A stretch of DNA of 64,000 bases, taken from NCBI GenBank assembly GCA_000069925.1, contig AM422018.1:124001-188000 (forward strand), read 5' to 3'. Of this stretch, positions 27,956 to 36,938 are shown in pieces. The position numbers and the translations under genes were made by a program. The DNA comes from Candidatus Phytoplasma australiense (GTDB taxonomy: Bacteria; Bacillota_I; Bacilli_A; Acholeplasmatales; Acholeplasmataceae). The notes under the pieces were generated by a model. That model did not search any database and had not been told where the DNA came from. It saw nothing but the letters and a program-made list of their open reading frames with translations. Each line of letters opens with the position of its first letter. Position 1 is the first letter of the stretch.

Positions 27956-28360
27956 GAATCAAAAAAAACAAGAGAAAAATAATAAAATGCATTTATTAAT
28001 GCAAAATTTCTCTCTTTTTTATTTTATGTCTTCAAAATTATTATTTTAAAATGAGTTTGAAAATGATTGAAAAAAATACTTGTTAAAACTTAATTTTTCG
28101 CTTATTTGTAAAATAAGTTTATCGTTTGTAAGTGTTGTTATTCTTGAGTTTATTGAATTGATTTTTTATTTATTTTTTTAAATTATATTTCAAAAAATAA
28201 TTTTTTGAACTTATTAATTAAAATAATGAATTGTAAAAAAATCTTAATGGGATAAATTAATAAATTTATTGGTTTTGAAACTTAGTTTGCGATGGCAAAA
28301 AATAAATAAGATAAAATAATAATCAAAAGACAAAAGAAAAACTGAATAAAACAGAAAAAC

Positions 28361-28390
28361 AAAAGAGACCTACAAAAGTCTCTTTTTTTT
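28361..28390. terminator. second AAAGAGAC/GTCTCTTT terminator, bidirectional
   Basis: AAAAGAGAC / GTCTCTTTT stem with T residues on both strands. It is placed to end the potABCD transcript from the minus strand. It is almost the same as the hairpin at 27920. Confidence 0.7.
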
Positions 28391-28523
28391 ATGTAATTTT
28401 GTTAATTTATTTCTTTTATGATTTCAAAAATTATTTTTTTGCAAATAAGGGCTTGTTTTTTCTTTAGAAATAACGATATTCTTCCTCATAAAAACTCATG
28501 TAATTATTATTTTTTTGTATTGT

Positions 28524-29708
28524 TTAGTATTGTGATTCAAAAACTTTTCTTTTTTTCATAAAAAACGCAATTATTAAACCAATCAAAATCAATCCACTAA
28601 AGCCAAAAAGCCAATAATCTTTTTTGCTCGGATAAGCAATAACGTCATTCCAGTAAGTATTAATTAATTTTTGATTAGCTTCATCATATTTATAAATTTG
28701 ATCATTTTCGTTAATTTTAATCTTGTTGTTTTTGTCTTTGTAAGGAGAATCATATTTAATATATGCCAAGTTTTTTTGATAGTTATTTTTTTCTCTTAAA
28801 AAATTAATAAATTTATAAGCTAATTCTTTACAAGAATTTTTAGGCATCACTAAACTATCCACCCAAACATTAGTACCTTCTTTAGGATCTAAAACTTCTA
28901 AATTATCGTTTTTTTCTTTTAAAAAATTAGCGTCTCCGGAATAAGCCACTACCACATCATAATATTCTTTACCTTTTTGCGACATTCGATCAATAAGTTG
29001 GTCATTAATAAAGGCAACATTAGGATTTTTTTCTTTAAGTTTTAATAACCATTTTTTAGCATTTTCTAATTCTTTTTCTGTGGGTTTTTCAATTGTTCCC
29101 CCGGTAGCTTTGAGGCCTACCATTAATCCATCTCGTGGATTATTGCATAAAGCAATTTTTAAATTGGGTTTATCCAAAATTTTAAAACTCTCTTTTGTTA
29201 TTTCTTCTTTATTAATTTTTTGTTTGTTATAAATAAGAACTACTTTGCCCCAAAAATAAGGAACGGCATAATTAGAAAATCTTTTCGGTAATTTTTCTTT
29301 GAATTCTTTATATTGGTCATTATATTGCCAATTATAGTTATTACTCTTTTCTAATTTTTCAGAATTGATCCCTTCTATTAATTCGTCTTGGATTAATTTA
29401 TCAATTGCATATTCACTTAAAATGGCCAAATCATATTTATCATCACTTTTAATTTTTGTAATCGCTAGTTCGTTAGAAGAAAAAAGAACTTGTTTAACTT
29501 CAATTCCATTTTGTTCTTCAAAATCAATAATGGTTTGAGGATCTAAATACTCACCCCAATTAAACAAGGTCAAAAATTGCTTGGATTCTTTAGTTATTGC
29601 ACTTTTTTTGGTCCTATTTTGTATAAATATTAAAATCATTACAAAGATTGTTAAAAAAAGCGTGCAAATAATAAAATAAAAAAGGCTTTTGTTTCTTAAT
29701 TTCTTCAT
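28524..29708 (-). CDS. potD: spermidine/putrescine-binding protein with two membrane anchors
   Basis: This 394-residue solute-binding protein is the receptor of the Pot importer. It has the family opening TLFNWGEYLDPQTIIDFE after an N-terminal hydrophobic segment (about 8-28), then the usual two-lobe body (VPYFWGKVVLIYN, LMVGLKATGG). No lipobox Cys is seen. A second hydrophobic helix ends the protein (YWLFGFSGLILIGLIIAFF, about 365-385) followed by basic residues. It seems tethered at both ends rather than as a lipoprotein. Its start overlaps the potC stop as ATGA. Confidence 0.9.
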   Translation of the reverse strand: MKKLRNKSLFYFIICTLFLTIFVMILIFIQNRTKKSAITKESKQFLTLFNWGEYLDPQTIIDFEEQNGIEVKQVLFSSNELAITKIKSDDKYDLAILSEYAIDKLIQDELIEGINSEKLEKSNNYNWQYNDQYKEFKEKLPKRFSNYAVPYFWGKVVLIYNKQKINKEEITKESFKILDKPNLKIALCNNPRDGLMVGLKATGGTIEKPTEKELENAKKWLLKLKEKNPNVAFINDQLIDRMSQKGKEYYDVVVAYSGDANFLKEKNDNLEVLDPKEGTNVWVDSLVMPKNSCKELAYKFINFLREKNNYQKNLAYIKYDSPYKDKNNKIKINENDQIYKYDEANQKLINTYWNDVIAYPSKKDYWLFGFSGLILIGLIIAFFMKKRKVFESQY

Positions 29709-30511
29709 TTTTGTTTATGAACCATCTTTTTTTGTTTTATAAAATCAAAAATAATTTTGAAACTAGTTAAACTAATTAAAATAGTAGATAAGGCATTAAC
29801 CGAAGGATTTATCGTTCCTTTAAGACTGTAAATATAGGCAGAAATATTTTGGCATTCCGCTCCACCAACAAAATAAGAAATAATAAAATCATCAAAAGAC
29901 AAAGTAAAAGCCAAAGTTGCTCCAACCAACATACCTCCTTTGAGTTGAGGCAAAATAACTTTAATTAAAGCTTTAAAAGGAGTTGCTCCTAAATCATAAG
30001 CCGCTTCAAAGCAATAAGGATCAAGACTTATAACTTTTGGATAAACACTAATTGCTACAAAAGGAGTGCAAAAAGAAATGTGAGCTAAAAGCATTTTCCA
30101 AAAAGATGATTCCAAGCGAATGAACCCAAACACCACAAACAAAGATAAAGCTGTAATAATTTCAGGCACTACAATAGAAAAATTGCTTGCATTTAAAATC
30201 ATAACTCGCCATTTTTTGTTTAAACTTTGAGCCAAACTAATAGCTGCAAAAGTTCCTAAAAAAGTAGATATAATTGTAGTTAAAAAAGCAATTTTTAAAG
30301 TAATTGCAATTGATGTTTTAATGGTTTTATCACTTAAAAGTTTTTGATACCATTGCCAACTAAACCCTTGCCAATTAACCAAAGAAGCAACCCTTCCCTC
30401 GCTTTTATTAAAAGAAAAAAGAATTAAAGATGCAATTGGAACATAAATAAAAGTTAAAATTATGGCAATATACAAGATATGTTTTAATTTTATTTTAGAA
30501 TTAGATTTCAT
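29705..30511 (-). CDS. potC: polyamine ABC transporter permease PotC
   Basis: This 268-residue permease has about six membrane helices and the EAA loop typical of importers (EAAYDLGATPFKALIKVILPQ), which contacts the ATPase. RBS AAAGGAGT lies just before ATG 30511. It overlaps potB by 11 bases and potD by 4, consistent with one operon potA-B-C-D. Confidence 0.95.
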   Translation of the reverse strand: MKSNSKIKLKHILYIAIILTFIYVPIASLILFSFNKSEGRVASLVNWQGFSWQWYQKLLSDKTIKTSIAITLKIAFLTTIISTFLGTFAAISLAQSLNKKWRVMILNASNFSIVVPEIITALSLFVVFGFIRLESSFWKMLLAHISFCTPFVAISVYPKVISLDPYCFEAAYDLGATPFKALIKVILPQLKGGMLVGATLAFTLSFDDFIISYFVGGAECQNISAYIYSLKGTINPSVNALSTILISLTSFKIIFDFIKQKKMVHKQK

Positions 30512-31337
30512 TGTAACTCCTTTTTTTAAAAAGGTAAAAAAGCAAAAACATCACTAAAGATAAGTAAATAGCAATCGCACAAGCTTGCTTAATTTCACCG
30601 CTTAACAAAGTTTTATTTTCAATTAATTCAGCAATAGTTATTTGAGTGGTAGGTCCTAAATAACGTGGTGCTACAATATTTGTTGCAACTTGCAAAAACA
30701 CCAAAGAAATCCCTGTAATAACTCCAGGCAACGACAAAGGCCAAATAATTTTTTTAAATACTTGCCAGTCGCTCGCCCCTAAGTCTTTTGCGGCCTGTAT
30801 GTGTTGAGTATTGATTTTAACAATTGCAGTATAAACAGGCAAAAACATAAAAGGCAAAAATAAATAAATTAACCCTAGTATCATTGCAAAATTGGTCTCT
30901 AATAAAGTAATCTGGAAATTGTTTTGGATTAATTGCAATATTTGCACTAAGGCTTGAGTTTTGATAATCATATTAATCCACATTGTGCCATTAATTAAAA
31001 TAACTAAAAAAGTTTGCAAAATGTAATTAAGGCGAGATATAAGATAAGCCAAAGGATAAACAATGATTAAAAGTAAAAAAGTAACAATGATAGAGATAGC
31101 TATTGACCTGGATAAAACATATAAAAAAGAAAGATTAGTTAAAAATTCTTTATGATATTCAAACGTTAAAGATTGGGAAAAAAGAGAATGGGGGTTGTTA
31201 GTATCGCGAAAAGAATCAAAAAAAATAAATCCCATGGGTACAAAAATTAATCCTACCAAAAGAACATAATAAGGAAAAATTAAAAAACGGTATAATTTTT
31301 GATTATCTTTGCAATCATAAATTTTTTTTTGGTTCAT
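30501..31337 (-). CDS. potB: polyamine ABC transporter permease PotB
   Basis: This 278-residue permease has about six helices and the EAA-like loop QAAKDLGASDWQVFKKIIWPLSLPG. I chose ATG 31337 because it overlaps the potA TGA as ATGA; a TTG two codons earlier also keeps the frame open. It pairs with PotC in the membrane. Confidence 0.93.
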   Translation of the reverse strand: MNQKKIYDCKDNQKLYRFLIFPYYVLLVGLIFVPMGFIFFDSFRDTNNPHSLFSQSLTFEYHKEFLTNLSFLYVLSRSIAISIIVTFLLLIIVYPLAYLISRLNYILQTFLVILINGTMWINMIIKTQALVQILQLIQNNFQITLLETNFAMILGLIYLFLPFMFLPVYTAIVKINTQHIQAAKDLGASDWQVFKKIIWPLSLPGVITGISLVFLQVATNIVAPRYLGPTTQITIAELIENKTLLSGEIKQACAIAIYLSLVMFLLFYLFKKRSYNEI

Positions 31338-32587
31338 TGCCAAATTTCCATAACATGAATATCTTCAGGATTAAAAGTAATATCCACTTCTTTATCCATT
31401 TTAACGTGGTCTGTTGTTTGAATGGTATAAGTTCTTTTAGCAGTTTTGACATCAATTTCCCAATGTACTCCTTTGAAAACAACAGATTCTACCACTCCTG
31501 TAATTAATCCCTTGCCTTTACCAACGATATCAATGTCTTCAGGTCGAATAACGATATCAACTTTTTCATTTTTTCGAAACCCTTTATCCACGCAATTAAA
31601 ATTTTGACCATCAAAATAAACTAAACTATCTGCTTTCATAATCCCTTGAATTAAATTTGATTCTCCCACAAATTGAGCTACAAAACGGTTAGCGGGTTCG
31701 TTATAAATTTCTTGCGGTGTTCCTATTTGTTGGATTTCTCCGTAATTCATAACAACTACTTTATCACTCATTGTAAAAGCTTCTTCTTGGTCGTGAGTGA
31801 CAAATAAAAAAGTAATCCCAGCGTTTTTTTGGATTTCTTTAAGTTCATATTGCATTTCTTGTTTCAACTTTAAATCCAGATTAGATAAAGGTTCGTCCAA
31901 TAACAAAACTTGAGGTTTATTAATTAAAGCACGCGCGATTGCAACACGTTGTTGTTGCCCTCCTGATAATTGTTCAATTGTTCTTTTTTCCAACCCTTGC
32001 AAACCCATGATTTTTAAATATTTAAAAACATCTTTTTGAATTTCTTTTTCTTTTTCTTTTTTATCAATGAAGCTTTTTTTGAGTAAAGCTGTGTTTTTTT
32101 GCAATTGTTCTTTTAAGGCTTTCTTTTTGGCTTGAAATTTGCACTTGATTTTTTTGACTTCTTCTTTGGAGCTAAAAGTTAATTCGTTTTGCCAACTTTT
32201 GTTTAACTCTTCGATTTCACTTTGGTAATTTTTTTCTAGTTTTTCTAATTTAGCTTTAATTGTGGCGTTAAAATCTTTGAGGCGGAGGCCAAAAGCAACG
32301 TTTTCAAAAACATTTAAATGAGGAAATAAAGCATATTTTTGAAAAACAGTGTTAATTGGTCTTTTGTGAGCGGCTATATTTAAAATGCTTTTTTGTTGAA
32401 ATAAAACTTCTCCACTACTAGGATTTTCAAAACCTGCAATAATTCTTAAAATGGTAGTTTTGCCACAACCAGAAGGACCTAATAAAGTAACAAATTCGTT
32501 TTGTTTGATTTCTAAATTAATCCCTCTCAAAATTAATTGATTATCAAAAAATTTAGTTAAATCTTTTAAAGTAATTAATGTTTTCAT
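31334..32587 (-). CDS. potA: polyamine ABC transporter ATPase PotA with coiled-coil insertion
   Basis: This 417-residue ATPase has Walker A GPSGCGKTT (about 37-45), Q-loop Gln83, signature LSGGQQQR (about 207-214), Walker B VLLLDEPLSNLD and a C-terminal TOBE-type regulatory domain (VIRPEDIDIV). About 75 extra residues, rich in Lys and Glu and predicted coiled-coil, lie at about 107-182 between the Q-loop and the signature. That is the helical subdomain, where ordinary PotA is much shorter. Mycoplasma PotA proteins also have long insertions there, as far as I recall. It is first in the operon, with a GGGGG-type ribosome site. Confidence 0.95.
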   Translation of the reverse strand: MKTLITLKDLTKFFDNQLILRGINLEIKQNEFVTLLGPSGCGKTTILRIIAGFENPSSGEVLFQQKSILNIAAHKRPINTVFQKYALFPHLNVFENVAFGLRLKDFNATIKAKLEKLEKNYQSEIEELNKSWQNELTFSSKEEVKKIKCKFQAKKKALKEQLQKNTALLKKSFIDKKEKEKEIQKDVFKYLKIMGLQGLEKRTIEQLSGGQQQRVAIARALINKPQVLLLDEPLSNLDLKLKQEMQYELKEIQKNAGITFLFVTHDQEEAFTMSDKVVVMNYGEIQQIGTPQEIYNEPANRFVAQFVGESNLIQGIMKADSLVYFDGQNFNCVDKGFRKNEKVDIVIRPEDIDIVGKGKGLITGVVESVVFKGVHWEIDVKTAKRTYTIQTTDHVKMDKEVDITFNPEDIHVMEIWQ

Positions 32588-33633
32588 CTCAAACCCCCTT
32601 ATCTTTTCTAAAATTAATTAATTTTTTTCTGTCGTTTTATTTCATTTTCTTTTTTCTTTTTTTGTTTTTTTGAATATCTTTTTCGTTTTTTCTAATTTTT
32701 TTCTAAAATTGATGGTTTTTTTGGAAAATGATTCAGCAAATATTTTTTTAAATTTCAGAAAAAACAAAATTTAATTCATTTATAACCTTTATAATCACAA
32801 GATTTAGAAAATTTCTTATTAACTTTTTTATTTTTATTTATTTTTTTGCTCTTCAAATGATTTTCAAAAATAAAGTTTGAGGTTTATTGCCTTTCTTTTT
32901 AAAAACAAAATGAAATTTATTTTTTTTGAACCTTTATAATCGCAAGATTTTTTGAACACTTTTGATTTCTTTTTTTCTTTTAATGTGAAAAACAAGAAGG
33001 TTTAAGAACAAAACCGTCCCCTTTTTTTTAAAAACAAATTAAAACTTTTAAGAAAAATACTAAGCTTTTAAAAAATAATTTTGCTTGAAAGGATTTTGGA
33101 GTTTAGTCAAATAAACATTATCAACAATTTTTATCCCTAATTTATCATTATTGAGATATCAGTTGTAAAATAATTCATTTTTTAAGTTGATTGGATTTTT
33201 TTATATTTTCCTTCATCAATCAATTAATAGTTTGCCTTATTTGTCCTTTATTTGCTAAATTAGTTTAGGAATGTGTTTTCATTTTTTTATTGGGAAAGTG
33301 TTTTTCAAGCTTTTGCCTTTTAAAAATGATATATTTATCTGGATGCAACAATTAAAACCCCTTATCGTGCCTCCCCGCCATCCTGAATTAATAAAATAAT
33401 AAAATTTAAGTTTTTTTATTACTAATGTTAAGATATCATAAAAAACAAAATTATTATCATAAAAAATTATTTTACTTAGTAGATTTTTTTAAATTTTGTT
33501 AAAATATAAGATGTTAGATGTTTATAAAAAATATTTTTTTTATCTTTTTAATTGTATTTATAAACTAAAAATTAAGGCATTAATTATTTTCACTTTCGTA
33601 TTATTAAATTATAAAAAAAAGGATGTTAATTTC
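32588..33633. other. intergenic region between divergent potA and the FtsH-like gene
   Basis: It contains an imperfect duplication of about 150 bp, seen by ACCTTTATAATCACAAGATT near 32786 and ACCTTTATAATCGCAAGATT near 32931. The open frame before 33634 has no family match and is treated as leader. A short GC-richer stretch lies near 33360-33385. Confidence 0.5.
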
Positions 33634-35247
33634 ATGAAATGGGAACCTGAAAGATTTGAAGACGAAATGCAACCACCAAAACAACCAATACCTGTTTTCC
33701 CTCTTTTTCCTAAAAAGAGACCAGACTATTTATTAATTACAACTCGTGTTTTGAGCATTATTGTCAACCTTTTACTTATTAGCTTCATTGCAATGTTAAT
33801 TGACATTGTTCAAGATTACAAAAAAGCTTCAGAAAAAAAAGACAATAAATGGGCCGCCGAAAAACAATATAAACCAATAGGAAAAAAACAAACAATTGAT
33901 GATTTTATTGGTTATGAAGAAGTTAAGGATGAATTGCAAAAATACATTGAAGAAGTAAAAACCCCCCCCAATAAATCGCAAAATTTATCAAGAGGGATTT
34001 TATTATATGGCCCTCCAGGAACAGGAAAAACTTTTTTAGCTAAATGTTTAGCAGGATCAGTTAAAGATTATGCTCCTTTTTTTATTACTACTGGTTCTGA
34101 TTTTGTGGAAAAATACGTCGGTGTTGGTGCATTCCGCGTGAGATCTTTATTTGAAGCTGCCAAAAATACCGCTATTGTAGAGAATAAAAATTATTTTTTT
34201 GTTTTCATCGATGAAATCGATGCTATTGGCGGCAAAAGATCAGATGATAATAGAAATATCGAACACCACTCCACTTTAAATGCTTTGTTGGCAGAAATTG
34301 ATGGTTTTTCTTCTTCTGATAAAGAATCCCAACCTATTATTATTGCTGCTACCAATAGAAAAGATGCCTTAGATGAAGCTTTAATTAGAGATGGTCGTTT
34401 AGGAAAACACATTTACTTAGGTTTACCTGATTTGAAAACAACTAAAGAATTTATGCAAAAAGCTTTTTCTTCTTTTATTACCTCTCCAGGAGATTTAGAA
34501 GCTTTGTCTAAAGTGATTCATGGAAGTCATTTTTCTCCTGCCCAAATTATGGCTTTAACCAAAGAAGCTAAAAAGAGATTGTCGCTTCAACAATCAGATG
34601 GAGAAAAAATAAATATTATTTATGAGGCTATGGATTCAATTTTAATGGGTCCCGAAAATAAATCTGAAAGATCGGAACAAGATTCACAAAGAGTTATTGA
34701 CCACGAATTGGGTCATGCTCTTGTGGCTACAGCATTAGGTTTTCAAGTTCATCACCTTAGTATTAAATCAAGAGGACAAGCGGGAGGCTATACTATTTCT
34801 TTTCCTGAGAAAGACACTAAATTACCAACTAAATTAGATTTAATTAAACACATTATCGTAGCTTTAGGTGGAAGAGCGGCAGAAAGTATTTCGTTTCAGG
34901 AAGATATTAGTGTTGGTTGCGGTAGTGACTTGCAAAAAGCTTCTAATGTTGCCAAAAACATGGTAATTCAATGGGGTATGAAGTTGCAAGATGACAGGTT
35001 TTCTAGTTTGAATGAAAACGAACATCAAAACGAAGAAATTCAAAAAATCATTGAAGAATCATATAAAATCGCTAAAGAAATTTTAAGATATTTCAGCGAA
35101 CCAAATCAAGCCCAAAAAAAAGCTGATTTAATAAATAAGTTAAGAAATCAAAAAACTTTAAATAAAACTGATTTTGAAAGCATTCAATACCCCAAAACAC
35201 TTAAAATAGATAAAAATCAAGGAACATTGCAATTAGAACAATCCTAA
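33634..35247 (+). CDS. ftsH: FtsH-like membrane AAA+ metalloprotease, single-helix form
   Basis: This 537-residue protein has one hydrophobic helix at about 37-59, then AAA+ Walker A GPPGTGKT (126-133), Walker B FVFIDEIDAIG, the second-region Arg in DGRLGKHIYLG, and a peptidase domain with HELGH (357-361) and Asp432 as third zinc ligand. The usual FtsH motif is HEAGH and the usual protein has two helices and about 600-650 residues, so this is a divergent paralogue. Phytoplasma mobile units carry such hflB genes. ATG 33634 has AAAGGA upstream; the frame is open back to 33496 but without support. Confidence 0.88.
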   Translation: MKWEPERFEDEMQPPKQPIPVFPLFPKKRPDYLLITTRVLSIIVNLLLISFIAMLIDIVQDYKKASEKKDNKWAAEKQYKPIGKKQTIDDFIGYEEVKDELQKYIEEVKTPPNKSQNLSRGILLYGPPGTGKTFLAKCLAGSVKDYAPFFITTGSDFVEKYVGVGAFRVRSLFEAAKNTAIVENKNYFFVFIDEIDAIGGKRSDDNRNIEHHSTLNALLAEIDGFSSSDKESQPIIIAATNRKDALDEALIRDGRLGKHIYLGLPDLKTTKEFMQKAFSSFITSPGDLEALSKVIHGSHFSPAQIMALTKEAKKRLSLQQSDGEKINIIYEAMDSILMGPENKSERSEQDSQRVIDHELGHALVATALGFQVHHLSIKSRGQAGGYTISFPEKDTKLPTKLDLIKHIIVALGGRAAESISFQEDISVGCGSDLQKASNVAKNMVIQWGMKLQDDRFSSLNENEHQNEEIQKIIEESYKIAKEILRYFSEPNQAQKKADLINKLRNQKTLNKTDFESIQYPKTLKIDKNQGTLQLEQS

Positions 35248-35474
35248 CAAAAGAATAACTTTGATAACATTTTTTTAATTCAAATAATTAAATAATTTTT
35301 TTCTCAAGGAATTAAACTTTCAAACTCACTTGAAAAATAAAAAAGTGGGGTATGCATCCAAATCTTTTAAGTAATGTATAAAAAAATGCATGAAGATTCA
35401 AAAAAAATCCTGCCTATTTTTAAAGTTATGATGAAACAAAATATTAAAATTTATTCAAACTAAAGCCAAAGCAA

Positions 35475-35558
35475 CAACTAAAACAGTTGCAAAAAGGAGA
35501 AAAATTATTTGGATTTTTTGATAAATTAATAGCTCTAGGGGTAGGCATGGCACTTTAA
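35475..35558 (+). pseudogene. remnant of a small membrane protein C-terminus
   Basis: An open stretch reads QLKQLQKGEKLFGFFDK and then LIALGVGMAL before a stop at 35558. Upstream, KAKA... continues in another frame. It looks like the end of a gene broken by one indel. I do not recognise it. Confidence 0.35.
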
Positions 35559-36938
35559 AGGCGTGACAAAAAGAAAGATGATAAAAATTATAAGTTTTTT
35601 ATTATTTTAACGTTTACAATAATAATGAAAAAAATTGACTTTATTATTAATTTATTGATGTAAATAATGTAAAAATTTAACACTTTCATCGAAACAAAAG
35701 AGATGGTATAAATATTATACTTATAATAACAATTTTTAATATCACTTACTGTTAATGTTAAATGTTATTGGAAACATAAATAACAATTCAATCCAATTAT
35801 ACCGATTATACCGATGAAAAAGAAAATAAAAACTCATAAATTATCAAAAAAATAACTACACATTTTTTTAAGAACTTTTTATATTCTTTTGGAAATTATT
35901 TTCTTATTCATCCCCCTAGTTTTATTAAAAATGGTTTCATCTTTTATGGTGGTGCCGAAGGAATAACTTTTTTGGCCCCAATTATACTTTTTTTTTGGAT
36001 AAAACCCTCAAATATAGACTTAAAATGAATTCTTTTTTAATTATTTTTCTTTGACTTTTGATAGCTGTCTTTTTTTAGATTTTAATACAATTAAAATCTT
36101 TAAGAACAACAATATTATTTTTTTATTTTTCCTATCTTTTAGTTGTTTTTTCAAGGATAAACACACAAAAATTTTTTTCGTGTTTTTTTGTAACGCCCAT
36201 TACCAGGAGAAAAAAATTTCATTTTACAAGTGGCGGTTTGTCTCATGGTTTTTAACATCTGCAATATATATATCCGGGTTTTGTTTTTTGAGTTTTGGCC
36301 TATATTTTTTTTAATGCTATTAAAAAATGTTTTTTTAGGTTTAGAACTTTTTGGGTAAAATGCTGGTTAAAAGAATGAAAAATAAATCCAAATCCAAAAT
36401 TATATATTTATTTTTGCTTTGAAACTCAGATTTTATCTTTTATTCTTTTTATGGTATAAACGGAAAAATTCAGCATCAAAAATCATTTTTCGTTTTTTTG
36501 CTTTAGTTATTCTACTGTTTTATTAATTAAAGTTTATTTTGCTGCTATTTTTAGTCATATTATAGATAATTTCAATAACGATAGCAGATTTAAAAAAACG
36601 CAAATAACAAAAAAGTATTTATTGCTTTAATGAGTTTTTCTATTTTTTCCATCATATTTTTTTAGTAGTAATTAATAAATTAAGACTGACTTTTAGTTAG
36701 TCTTTTTTTCATCACATTTTTATCAATATAAAATTAGAAACTCCACAAAAACAATAAAAACCAAACTACTTAATTTTTTGAAAATCAAAAACCGTCCATA
36801 AGTGTTACAACAGCTTAGTTTCAAAAATACTATTTTATTTATTTAAAAACCCTAATTTTTAAAGGACCATATTAATAACTTCTGAAGAATAATCAATTTT
36901 TTTAATATGATTCAACCTGTTTTTAAGTTAAAATATTA
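35559..36938. other. decayed region before the triple-protease gene
   Basis: No intact gene. It includes a terminator hairpin (36682-36709) and dispersed repeat family A copy (about 36750-36875). The open stretch 36051-36314 is hydrophobic and Phe-rich and is not called. Confidence 0.5.
36682..36709 (+). terminator. AAGACTGACT-type hairpin
   Basis: Stem AGACTGACT / AGTTAGTCT with T-run. It is a member of the same hairpin family as 15629, 45118 and 60167, which accompany IS-end-like repeats. Confidence 0.6.

Larger units (their letters stand above)
27543..28523. other. intergenic region with two near-identical terminators
   Basis: It holds hairpins at 27920 and 28361 (listed separately) and a possible 26-codon open frame at about 27753-27833 (MTKKEIKKSLKNATENHKN...) with no clear ribosome site. 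The rest is AT-rich without recognisable content. Confidence 0.5.

Noticed and set aside
36051-36314. 87-codon hydrophobic frame
   Set aside because: Phe-rich chance frame in decayed sequence, no start context.
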